Below are positions 45,792 through 53,294 of a stretch of DNA of 64,000 nt, in pieces. The stretch comes from Lachnospiraceae bacterium (lineage in GTDB: Bacteria; Bacillota; Clostridia; Lachnospirales; Lachnospiraceae). The notes under the pieces are model-generated. The model ran no database searches. It was given only the letters and a program-made list of their open reading frames with translations, and was not told the origin of the DNA. The translations under genes were made by a program, and so were the position numbers. Where the stretch lies: positions 24,061 to 88,060 of the forward strand of contig SVFQ01000013.1 of the NCBI GenBank assembly GCA_015056765.1, read 5' to 3'. The first letter of the stretch is position 1, and each line of letters starts with the position of its first letter.

Positions 45792-47006
45792 ATGGCAACA
45801 ATCAATCGTAATTATCTAAAACTTCCGGGAAGTTATCTTTTCTCCACCATCGGAAGAAAAGTCAAAGAATATGGAGAGCAAAATCCGGAGGCGGATATCA
45901 TCAGACTGGGAATCGGAGATGTGACAAGACCTTTGGCACCTTCTATCATCCAGGCACTGCATAGCGCAGTGGAGGAAATGAGCAAAGAAGAAAGCTTCAA
46001 AGGCTACGCGCCGGATTTGGGGTATGAGTTTTTAAGAGATGTTATCGCAAAGAAAGATTATCAGGAAAGAGGCTGTCAGATACAGGCTGATGAAATTTTT
46101 GTTTCTGACGGAGCCAAAAGTGATTGTGGTAATATCCAAGAAATCTTTGGGGTAGAGAATAAAATTGCAGTCTGCGACCCGGTGTATCCTGTCTATGTGG
46201 ATTCTAATGTAATGGCGGGAAGAACGGGAGAGTACGATGTGGCATCACAGCGCTTTTACGGTGTGATTTATATGCCTTGTACAGAAGAGAATGGTTTCAT
46301 GCCGGAGCTGCCAAAGGAAGTACCGGATTTAATCTATCTGTGCTTTCCCAATAATCCTACCGGTGCAGTGATGAAGAAAGCAGACCTGCAAAGATGGGTA
46401 GATTATGCCAGAGAGCATAAGGCAGTGATTCTCTACGACTCTGCTTATGAAGCTTATATCTCAGAAGAGGATGTACCGCATAGCATCTATGAGTGTGAAG
46501 GGGCAAGAGAATGCGCCATCGAGTTTCGATCCTTTTCAAAGACGGCAGGCTTTACCGGATTGCGATTGGGCTATACAGTGGTGCCAAAGGACCTGCTGGT
46601 AGAAGGTGTAGCGTTACACAGCCTATGGGCAAGGAGACACGGTACTAAGTTTAACGGTGCACCCTACATCGTGCAGAAAGCCGGTGAGGCAGTGTATTCC
46701 CTGGCAGGCAGAAAAGAAGTGGAAGAGCAGATTGCTTATTATATGGGAAATGCAAAAATTATTTTAGAAGGCTTGCAGGCAGCGGGATTTGAAGCTTCCG
46801 GTGGAAAAAATGCACCTTATATCTGGTTAAAAACACCAAATTGCATGACCAGCTGGGAATTTTTTGATATGCTGTTGGAAAAGGCAAATGTAGTGGGAAC
46901 TCCCGGGTCCGGATTTGGCCCACATGGAGAGCACTACTTTAGACTGACTGCCTTTGGAAGTAGAGAAAACACCATCAGAGCGATGGAACGATTTAAAAGC
47001 CTATAG
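45792..47006 (+). CDS. dapL: LL-diaminopimelate aminotransferase (DapL)
   Basis: 404-residue PLP enzyme converting tetrahydrodipicolinate directly to LL-diaminopimelate with glutamate as amino donor, a shortcut to lysine and meso-DAP found in Clostridia, chlamydiae, plants and others. N terminus [32 protein letters not shown] and the PLP lysine K250 in [15 protein letters not shown] are typical. It lies 8 bases after gltD and its stop overlaps the upstream edge of the next gene's leader, so it is co-transcribed with glutamate-producing genes. The product feeds MurE. Confidence 0.93.
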   Translation: MATINRNYLKLPGSYLFSTIGRKVKEYGEQNPEADIIRLGIGDVTRPLAPSIIQALHSAVEEMSKEESFKGYAPDLGYEFLRDVIAKKDYQERGCQIQADEIFVSDGAKSDCGNIQEIFGVENKIAVCDPVYPVYVDSNVMAGRTGEYDVASQRFYGVIYMPCTEENGFMPELPKEVPDLIYLCFPNNPTGAVMKKADLQRWVDYAREHKAVILYDSAYEAYISEEDVPHSIYECEGARECAIEFRSFSKTAGFTGLRLGYTVVPKDLLVEGVALHSLWARRHGTKFNGAPYIVQKAGEAVYSLAGRKEVEEQIAYYMGNAKIILEGLQAAGFEASGGKNAPYIWLKTPNCMTSWEFFDMLLEKANVVGTPGSGFGPHGEHYFRLTAFGSRENTIRAMERFKSL

Positions 47007-47017
47007 TGAGGGATGAT

Positions 47018-48193
47018 ATGGATTACACAATTGAAGAAGTTATGAAATACATCGAAGAGGAGGATGTGAAATTCATCAGACTTGCTTTTAGGGATGCCTA
47101 TGGGATACAGAAGAATATATCCGTTATGCCCGGGGAACTAAAGAAAGCTTATGAAGATGGATCTCCTATTAATGCCAGAGCCATAGCAGGCTTTGAGGAT
47201 TGCCCGTTTGCTTCCTTGTATTTGAAACCGGATTTATCCACCATGTCTATTCTCCCCTGGAGACCGGACAATGGCAAAGTGCTCCGTATGTTTTGCAACG
47301 TCTATACACCGGAAGGGAAGGTATACGAAAGCGATACGAGAGCTATTTTGGAATCTGCCATAGAAGCGGCCAGAGAAGCCGGAATCGATTTTAAATTCGG
47401 TACGGAATCCGAGTTTTATCTCTTCCAAAAAGATGAAAACGGGAATCCTACCAAGATTCCATATGATGAAGCCGGCTATATGGACATCGCACCTCTTGAT
47501 AAATGTGAGAATGTCAGACGTGAAATCAGTCTTACCATAGAGCGAATGGGTCTGGTGCCGGAGAGATCACATCACGAGGCGGGTCCGGGACAAAATGAAA
47601 TTGACTTCCATTATGCAAGACCTCTAAAGGCAGCAGATCAGATGACCACCTATAAGATGGTGGTGAGCACAGTAGCAAATAGGTATGGACTTACTGCAGA
47701 CTTTTCCCCTATGCCGCTTCCGGATAAGCCGGGCAACGGCTATCATATCAACATCTACGCGGTAGACCGGGATGGAAAGGATGTAGTGAAATATGTGGCA
47801 GCAGGTATCATCGAGAAGATACGGGAAATCACCATCTTTTTAAATCCAAAGGATGCCAGCTTTGCCAGACTGGGAAACAGCCTGGCACCGGATAAGGTGA
47901 ATTGGTCCAGCGCAGGAGAGTCAGAATTGATTCATATGGATGTCTACAGAGGGAAGACTAGGGTGGAACTTCGGTCACCTGATGCGGAAGGAAATCCTTA
48001 CCTGGTTTATGCACTTTTAATTCGGGCAGGACTATACGGTATCGAAAAGAAATTAGATCTTCCGGAAGAATTGTCTGCTGAGGCAGAGTTTTTACCCGGC
48101 TCTCGTAAGGAGGCAAGCAAGTTTGCTTTAGAAAGTGATTTCGTAAAGCAATACATACCGGAAGGCTTACTAAAAGAATATACGAAAGCATAG
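47018..48193 (+). CDS. Short, divergent type I glutamine-synthetase-like protein
   Basis: 391 residues, shorter than ordinary GSI (~440). The beta-grasp N terminus (VKFIRLAFRDAYGIQKNI), ESEFYLF and HHEAGPGQNEIDF are kept. The later active-site segments are altered: GNGYHINIY replaces the usual GSGMHxHxS, and the region normally reading NRSAxIRxP is replaced by GESELIHMDV, losing two conserved arginines, while ELRSPDAEGNPYL remains. It may be a ligase with another substrate or a regulatory protein rather than a working GS; glnN upstream can supply that activity. ATG 47018 has GAGGG 5 bases before it; a GTG at 47006 is less likely. Sits between dapL and the ANTAR gene. Confidence 0.85.
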   Translation: MDYTIEEVMKYIEEEDVKFIRLAFRDAYGIQKNISVMPGELKKAYEDGSPINARAIAGFEDCPFASLYLKPDLSTMSILPWRPDNGKVLRMFCNVYTPEGKVYESDTRAILESAIEAAREAGIDFKFGTESEFYLFQKDENGNPTKIPYDEAGYMDIAPLDKCENVRREISLTIERMGLVPERSHHEAGPGQNEIDFHYARPLKAADQMTTYKMVVSTVANRYGLTADFSPMPLPDKPGNGYHINIYAVDRDGKDVVKYVAAGIIEKIREITIFLNPKDASFARLGNSLAPDKVNWSSAGESELIHMDVYRGKTRVELRSPDAEGNPYLVYALLIRAGLYGIEKKLDLPEELSAEAEFLPGSRKEASKFALESDFVKQYIPEGLLKEYTKA

Positions 48194-48203
48194 GAGGAAG
48201 TTT

Positions 48204-48788
48204 ATGCCGAAAACAGAAGACATACAACATTCTGTACTAATCGTCTCGGCCTCTGAACAATTCGATGCTATCGTGAAAAAAACAGTGAAGCATTATCTCA
48301 CTATTGATGTGAAGCGAAGTTGCGCACTGGGGCGCAGAAGCTTACTGGAGAAGCAATATGATCTGGTCCTGATTCAGGGCCCTTTACAGGATGAGTCCGG
48401 TGAAGAATTTGCCATGGATGTGGCAGACCAAGGTGGAGCCTCCGTTTTGTTGGTAGCCCCTCAGGACGTCTTTGAGGATGTGCTGGAGAAGGTGACGGAC
48501 AGTGGCATCCTGGTAGTGCCTTATCCATCACCGCCTGGCCGCATCGAAAAGGCTATACGGTTGATGATTGCCATCCAAAACAAGATGCACCTTTTACGTC
48601 AAAAGGTCCAGTCAGTAGAAGAGAAAATGGCAGAACTAAAAACGATCAGTAGAGCTAAGATTCTTCTCATGGAGAAAAAAGGTATGACAGAAGAGGAAGC
48701 TCATCGTTTTATCGGAAAACAGGCGATGAATGCAGGCGTATCCAGAGGATACATGGCTGAGGAAATCATCGAAGATTTACAGTTTTAG
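48204..48788 (+). CDS. ANTAR-domain RNA-binding antiterminator with degenerate receiver domain
   Basis: 194 residues. The N-terminal ~120 residues have a response-regulator-like layout, but the phosphorylation residues are missing: the usual acidic pair is SA (LIVSASEQF), the phospho-acceptor position in DLVLIQGPLQD is Gln, and the conserved Lys-Pro is replaced in VVPYPSPP. A coiled-coil helix (~125-150) leads to the ANTAR domain (KILLMEKKGMTEEEAHRFIG; GYMAEEII), which in this family binds hairpin pairs in nascent RNA to prevent termination. Located 10 bases after the GlnA-like gene and just before a terminator that precedes amt, so amt is the most likely target. The signal it senses is unknown. 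Confidence 0.85.
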   Translation: MPKTEDIQHSVLIVSASEQFDAIVKKTVKHYLTIDVKRSCALGRRSLLEKQYDLVLIQGPLQDESGEEFAMDVADQGGASVLLVAPQDVFEDVLEKVTDSGILVVPYPSPPGRIEKAIRLMIAIQNKMHLLRQKVQSVEEKMAELKTISRAKILLMEKKGMTEEEAHRFIGKQAMNAGVSRGYMAEEIIEDLQF

Positions 48789-48813
48789 ATTCGAAATACA
48801 AAATTGAAAAAAG

Positions 48814-48860
48814 AGACATTCCACAATGGCGTGGCAACCTGCCGGTGGAATGTCTTTTTT
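48814..48860 (+). terminator. Terminator/attenuator between the ANTAR gene and amt
   Basis: Perfect 11-bp stem AGACATTCCAC (48814-48824) with GTGGAATGTCT (48845-48855), 20-base loop, T6 to 48860. The amt ribosome site begins 11 bases later, leaving no room for a promoter. Amt expression must therefore depend on read-through. Confidence 0.88.
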
Positions 48861-48885
48861 ATATACAAAAAAAGGAGGAGATACT

Positions 48886-50655
48886 ATGAATGAAGTATTA
48901 CAGTTAGTAGATGGAGAAGTGTTCTCTGTCTGGTTTTTGATTGGAGCGGCCCTTGTGTTTTGGATGCAGGCCGGCTTTGCTATGTGCGAGGCAGGTTTCA
49001 CCAGAGCAAAGAATGCAGGTAACATCATTATGAAGAACCTGATGGACTTCTGTATCGGTTGTGTCATGTGGTTTATCTGCGGTGCATCTTTGATGCTTGG
49101 GGAAAACGTATTAAACGGATTTGTCGGAGGTCTATCCTTTGATGTGTTTTCCGCTTATCAGAACTTTGATTATTCAGCCTTTGTATTCAACCTGGTATTC
49201 TGTGCTACCACAGCTACCATCGTATCCGGTTCTATGGCAGAGCGTACCAAGTTTTCCAGTTACTGCGTATATTCTGCGGTGATTTCTGCCATCATTTACC
49301 CGATTGAGGCACACTGGACCTGGGGTGGTGGTTTCCTGACAGACTGGGGCTTCCACGACTATGCAGGTTCTAACTGTATCCATATGGTAGGTGGTATCTG
49401 TGCGTTGATTGGTGCATGGATTCTGGGACCTCGTATCGGTAAGTTTGATCGCGATAAAAATGGTAAAGTGACCAAAGTAAATGCTTTCCCGGGTCATAAC
49501 CTCGTCATTGCAGCCCTTGGTGTATTTATCTTATGGTTTGGCTGGTATGGCTTCAATGGTGCAGCGGCTACTGATGTAGCTACCCTTGGCTCTGTATTTC
49601 TGACCACCACAGTAGCACCTGCAGTCGCTACCGTAGTCTGCCTGATTTTCACTTGGGTGCGTTATGGCAAACCTGATGTATCTATGTGCCTCAACGCTTC
49701 CCTGGCAGGCCTTGTAGCTATCACAGCGCCTTGTGATGTAACAGACTGCGCAGGTGCAGCCATCATCGGTGTGGTAGCAGGTCTCCTGGTAGTATTTGGA
49801 GTATGGTTCAATGATCATGTGACTCATGTAGATGATCCTGTAGGTGCAGTAGCAGTGCATATGTTCAATGGTATTTGGGGTACCTTGGCAGTTGGTCTTT
49901 TTGCTACCGAGACAGCACCGGGCTTTGCAGTAGCGGGCATCAAAGAAGGACTTTTTTATGGCGGTGGTTTTGCACAGCTTGGTATTCAGTTTGCAGGTAT
50001 GGCGATTACAGCAGCATGGACAGCAGTTACGATTTTTGCATTGTTTAAGCTGATTCAGAAAACTATCGGTCTTCGTGTATCCGAAGAAGAGGAAATCGTA
50101 GGTCTTGACTCCACAGAGCATGGTCTTCCATCTGCATACTCCGGTTTTGCAATCATGGATATTGCAGGTGCTATGACAGTATCTGCCAATGAGAATACCA
50201 ACCTGGGTACGGCAGAGTATGAGGAGGCATCTGAAGCCAAGAGAGAGGCTGCTGTCAAAGTATATCGTGAGGATATCTCTCTTGTAGATGATTTGACAAG
50301 CGGCATCCATAAAGTGGTTATCATTGCAAAACTTTCCAGATATGACAAACTTCGTAAAGCCATGAATGACCTTGGCGTAACCGGTATGACGGTAACCCAG
50401 GTAATGGGCTGCGGTATCCAGAAAGGTGCCGGCGAGAAATACCGTGGAGTAGAAATCGATGCCACCCTTTTACCAAAGGTGAAACTGGAAGTGGTAGTTA
50501 GCGCTATCCCTGTTGAGAAAGTCATTGAGACGGCAAAGAAGGTTCTCTATACCGGACACATCGGGGATGGTAAAATCTTTGTCTATCCGGTAAGTAAAGT
50601 TGTGAAGATTCGTACCGGTGAAGAAGACTATGATGCTTTACAGGATGTAGAATAA
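48886..50655 (+). CDS. amt: Ammonium transporter fused to a C-terminal PII (GlnB) signal domain
   Basis: 589-residue membrane protein. The first ~410 residues are an Amt/MEP/Rh channel with about eleven spans; conserved elements include MQAGFAMCEAGFTRAKN, AHWTWGGG with the first pore His, and VAVHMFNGIWGTLAVG with the second. A linker (~415-470) leads to a complete PII domain (~474-589): VIIAKLSRYDKLRKAM, T-loop QKGAGEKYRGVEIDA, LLPKVKLEVVV and GHIGDGKIFVYPV. In standalone PII the T-loop carries the uridylylated Tyr51 (RGAEY); here it reads RGVEI. Start ATG 48886 has AAAGGAGGAG; the open frame upstream runs through the attenuator stem and is not coding. Confidence 0.93.
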   Translation: MNEVLQLVDGEVFSVWFLIGAALVFWMQAGFAMCEAGFTRAKNAGNIIMKNLMDFCIGCVMWFICGASLMLGENVLNGFVGGLSFDVFSAYQNFDYSAFVFNLVFCATTATIVSGSMAERTKFSSYCVYSAVISAIIYPIEAHWTWGGGFLTDWGFHDYAGSNCIHMVGGICALIGAWILGPRIGKFDRDKNGKVTKVNAFPGHNLVIAALGVFILWFGWYGFNGAAATDVATLGSVFLTTTVAPAVATVVCLIFTWVRYGKPDVSMCLNASLAGLVAITAPCDVTDCAGAAIIGVVAGLLVVFGVWFNDHVTHVDDPVGAVAVHMFNGIWGTLAVGLFATETAPGFAVAGIKEGLFYGGGFAQLGIQFAGMAITAAWTAVTIFALFKLIQKTIGLRVSEEEEIVGLDSTEHGLPSAYSGFAIMDIAGAMTVSANENTNLGTAEYEEASEAKREAAVKVYREDISLVDDLTSGIHKVVIIAKLSRYDKLRKAMNDLGVTGMTVTQVMGCGIQKGAGEKYRGVEIDATLLPKVKLEVVVSAIPVEKVIETAKKVLYTGHIGDGKIFVYPVSKVVKIRTGEEDYDALQDVE

Positions 50656-50689
50656 GAAAAACCCATTAAAATAGTCGGAATTACTTGAT

Positions 50690-50780
50690 AATCTGCTTGA
50701 TTTTTTGTACTCTAGTGTAGATGATTTATAATAGAATCATGGAAGATGTTCTAGTCGGTGATGGGGAAATCAAGCAGATT
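50690..50780. repeat. 14-bp perfect inverted repeat flanking the larE promoter
   Basis: AATCTGCTTGATTT (50690-50703) and its exact reverse complement AAATCAAGCAGATT (50767-50780) enclose 63 bases that contain the larE promoter. The right arm touches the larE ribosome site. A direct repeat TAGTCGG (50672-50678 and 50752-50758) and a smaller inverted repeat ATGATT-N8-AATCAT (50721-50740) centred on the -10 box lie in the same region. Confidence 0.85.
50705..50732 (+). promoter_or_regulatory. Promoter of larE
   Basis: TTGTAC at 50705-50710, 16-base spacer, consensus TATAAT at 50727-50732. It lies between the arms of the 14-bp inverted repeat. Confidence 0.7.
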
Positions 50781-50794
50781 GGAGAGTAAGATAT

Positions 50795-51637
50795 ATGGGT
50801 ATCGAGAAAGAGAGCCTTTCTACTGAATTGCAAGATAAGCTGACAAGGCTGGAAGAGTATATCAGAGGACTTGGAAGCCTTGCAGTTGGATTTTCCGGAG
50901 GCGTAGATTCTTCCCTTCTTTTGGTAGTGGCAGCAAATGTCTTAGGAGATAAGGCTATGGCCATCACAGGAGTGGATGCATCCATTCCGGAAAGAGAGCT
51001 AAAGGAAGCAAAAGAGTTTTGTAAAGAGCGAGAGATTCGCCATATCATCTGCAAAGTGAATCCTATGAAGGAGGAAAGCTACCGCCACAATAGTCCGGAT
51101 CGTTGCTACTTCTGCAAACATGGTATCTTTACAGAGATTAAGAAAATCGCTGCAGAAAATGGCATCGAGTATGTGGCAGAAGGCTCTAATATGGATGACC
51201 TTGGTGACTATAGACCGGGGTTGAAAGCGGTAGAAGAGTTATCTGTAAAGAGCCCACTTCGAGAAGCAGGGCTTACGAAGCAGGACATCCGTGAAATCTC
51301 TAAGGCACTAGGTCTTCCTACCTGGAGTAAGCCGGCTTATGCATGTCTTGCTTCCAGATTTGTCTACGGAGAAGAGATTACGGAAGAAAAGCTTCGCATG
51401 TTAGATCAGGCTGAGCAATTCCTAATTGAGCATGGATTCCTGGAAGAAAGAGTCCGTATCCATGGGAATATCGCTAGAATCGAAGTCCCTGCAAAGGATA
51501 TCGAACGACTTGCGTCAGAAGAAATCAGAGAAGCAGTTTATGAGAAATTCAAAGCTCTTGGCTTTATGTTTGTCACCATCGACATGAAAGGTTATAAGAT
51601 GGGCAGCATGAATGCAACCCTGCAGAAAGCCAAATAG
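50795..51637 (+). CDS. larE: ATP-dependent sacrificial sulfur transferase LarE
   Basis: 280-residue PP-loop enzyme that adenylates a carboxylated nicotinate derivative and donates sulfur from its own cysteine during synthesis of the nickel-pincer cofactor of lactate racemase. PP-loop SGGVDSS (34-40); SPDRCYFCK; the sacrificial cysteine region KPAYACLASRF with Cys184; IARIEVP in the C-terminal part. No larA, larB, larC or nickel transport gene is in the window. GGAGAG 8 bases before ATG 50795. A ThiF-like gene follows 24 bases later. Confidence 0.92.
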   Translation: MGIEKESLSTELQDKLTRLEEYIRGLGSLAVGFSGGVDSSLLLVVAANVLGDKAMAITGVDASIPERELKEAKEFCKEREIRHIICKVNPMKEESYRHNSPDRCYFCKHGIFTEIKKIAAENGIEYVAEGSNMDDLGDYRPGLKAVEELSVKSPLREAGLTKQDIREISKALGLPTWSKPAYACLASRFVYGEEITEEKLRMLDQAEQFLIEHGFLEERVRIHGNIARIEVPAKDIERLASEEIREAVYEKFKALGFMFVTIDMKGYKMGSMNATLQKAK

Positions 51638-51661
51638 TAGTAGAAAGGTTTTTAGTTTTAC

Positions 51662-52426
51662 ATGTTAAATCAGTTTTCCAGAACACAATTATTATATGGA
51701 GAAGAAAACATGGGGAGGCTTGCAGCCTCCCGTGTTGCTGTCTTCGGGATTGGAGGCGTAGGAGGATACGTGGTAGAGGCCCTTGTGAGAAGTGGCGTAG
51801 GGGCCCTGGACCTGATCGATGATGATAAGGTATGCCTTACCAACTTAAATCGTCAGATTATCGCCACCAGAAAGACCGTAGGCAAGTATAAAGTGGATGT
51901 GGCAGAAGAAAGGGTACATGACATCAACCCGGACTGCCAGGTAAGAACCTATAAGACCTTTTATCTGCCTGAGACACAGGACCAGTTCGATTTTACAGAA
52001 TACGACTACGTGGTAGATGCCATCGATACGGTGACAGGAAAACTGGGTATCATCATGCAGGCCAAGGAAGCAAATGTACCTGTGATTTCTGCCATGGGAG
52101 CAGGCAATAAAGTAAATCCTGCTATGTTCGAGGTGGCCGATATCTATGATACTTCTGTATGTCCTTTAGCAAAGGTCATGCGTAGAGAGTGCAGAAAGAG
52201 AGGCATTGAGTCTTTGAAGGTGGTGTACTCCAAAGAGGAACCTACTAGACCACTTGATGATATGTCCATTAGCTGTAGAACAAATTGTATCTGTCCTCCG
52301 GGGGCTGTACATAAGTGCACCCAGCGCAGAGACATACCGGGCTCCACTGCATTTACTCCATCCGTAGTGGGACTTATCATTGCAGGAGAAGTCATCAATG
52401 ACCTGACAAAGAGTACAAAAGCATAG
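51662..52426 (+). CDS. tcdA: tRNA threonylcarbamoyladenosine dehydratase (TcdA/CsdL)
   Basis: 254-residue E1-like (ThiF/MoeB superfamily) enzyme that uses ATP to cyclise t6A37 of tRNAs to ct6A. N-terminal nucleotide loop FGIGGVGGYVVEALVRSG, LIDDDKVCLTNLNRQI, DAIDTVTGKLGII, and the TcdA-specific VSAMGAGNKVNPAMFEVADI. A cysteine pair (NCICPPG) is near the end. Probably co-transcribed with larE; ended by a strong hairpin. Confidence 0.9.
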   Translation: MLNQFSRTQLLYGEENMGRLAASRVAVFGIGGVGGYVVEALVRSGVGALDLIDDDKVCLTNLNRQIIATRKTVGKYKVDVAEERVHDINPDCQVRTYKTFYLPETQDQFDFTEYDYVVDAIDTVTGKLGIIMQAKEANVPVISAMGAGNKVNPAMFEVADIYDTSVCPLAKVMRRECRKRGIESLKVVYSKEEPTRPLDDMSISCRTNCICPPGAVHKCTQRRDIPGSTAFTPSVVGLIIAGEVINDLTKSTKA

Positions 52427-52435
52427 AGATTGTTT

Positions 52436-52461
52436 AGCGGACCCATAGTGGTCCGCTTTTT
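52436..52461 (+). terminator. Intrinsic terminator after tcdA
   Basis: Perfect 8-bp stem AGCGGACC / GGTCCGCT (52436-52443 with 52450-52457), 6-base loop and T5, 10 bases after the stop. Confidence 0.92.
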
Positions 52462-52480
52462 GCTTGTATACAATGGAAAT

Positions 52481-52509
52481 TTGACTTTATCAAGAAGTTA
52501 GCGTAAACT
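52481..52509 (+). promoter_or_regulatory. Promoter and possible operator of the FtsX-type ABC operon
   Basis: TTGACT at 52481-52486, 17-base spacer, TAAACT at 52504-52509. An inverted repeat GTTAG-N6-CTAAC (52497-52512) covers the -10 box and may bind a regulator. Confidence 0.75.
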
Positions 52510-52577
52510 AACCATCGTGAAATCGAATTTGAGATTCTAAACTACAGATTCGGTGGAAGTGAGGAGGATGTGTAAGT

Positions 52578-53282
52578 ATGGAGAAATTTTTGGAAATCAA
52601 AGACTTGAAGAAAAGCTTTGGTAGTGGCGAAGCAAAGCAAGACGTGCTTCGCGGTATGGATTTTACTGTAGAGAAGGGAGAGTTTTGTGTTCTGCTTGGA
52701 CCTTCCGGTTCCGGCAAATCCACACTGCTTAATATTATCGGTGGTATCGATACACCGGATTCCGGTTATGTCAGCATTCACGGAGACAAACTGGAAGATA
52801 TGAATGAGAAGCAGCTTACCCTATATCGCAGGAAACATTTAGGCTATGTATTCCAAATGTACAACCTGATTCCCAATCTGAATGTAAAAGAGAATATCGA
52901 GGTAGGTGCTTACCTGTCCGACCATCCACTGGATGTGGAGGAAGTTATCACCACACTGGGACTTCAAGATCATAAGTATAAATATCCCAATCAGCTTTCC
53001 GGTGGACAGCAGCAGAGAGTATCCATCGGAAGAGCGGTGGTAAAGAACCCTGATATCCTCATGTGTGATGAACCAACAGGTGCGCTGGATTATAAGACCT
53101 CCAAAGAGATTCTGGCACTGATTGAAGATTGTAATAAAAAGTATGGCAGTACCATCATCATGGTTACCCATAATGAGGCCATCAAATATATGGCAGACCA
53201 TGTGATTAAACTAAGAGATGGTGTGGTTCGCCATAATGATATCAATACAAATAAAATTCCGGCAGATCAGCTGGATTGGTAA
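52578..53282 (+). CDS. ABC transporter ATP-binding protein, LolD/MacB (FtsE-like) type
   Basis: 234-residue ATPase energising the FtsX-type permease encoded next. Walker A GPSGSGKST, Q-loop YVFQMYNLIP, signature LSGGQQQRVSIGRA, Walker B LMCDEPTGALD and H-loop VTHN. These features mark the class whose permeases act as mechanotransmitters or lipid/peptide exporters. Starts at ATG 52578; the weak G-rich GAGGAGG lies 10 bases upstream. The permease follows 12 bases later. Confidence 0.93.
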   Translation: MEKFLEIKDLKKSFGSGEAKQDVLRGMDFTVEKGEFCVLLGPSGSGKSTLLNIIGGIDTPDSGYVSIHGDKLEDMNEKQLTLYRRKHLGYVFQMYNLIPNLNVKENIEVGAYLSDHPLDVEEVITTLGLQDHKYKYPNQLSGGQQQRVSIGRAVVKNPDILMCDEPTGALDYKTSKEILALIEDCNKKYGSTIIMVTHNEAIKYMADHVIKLRDGVVRHNDINTNKIPADQLDW

Positions 53283-53294
53283 GGGGGCGATGGT

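Noticed and set aside
48204..48788. Calling the ANTAR protein an ordinary phosphorylation-driven response regulator
   Set aside because: Residues needed for phosphorylation are missing and no histidine kinase gene is adjacent.
48826..48886. Upstream ATG extending the Amt-PII protein by 20 residues
   Set aside because: It lies in the loop and stem of the terminator and has no ribosome site, whereas ATG 48886 has AAAGGAGGAG.
49531..50310. Long antisense reading frame (259 codons) within amt
   Set aside because: Cys/Tyr/His-rich composition typical of a reversed membrane-protein gene, no ribosome site; a shadow frame.
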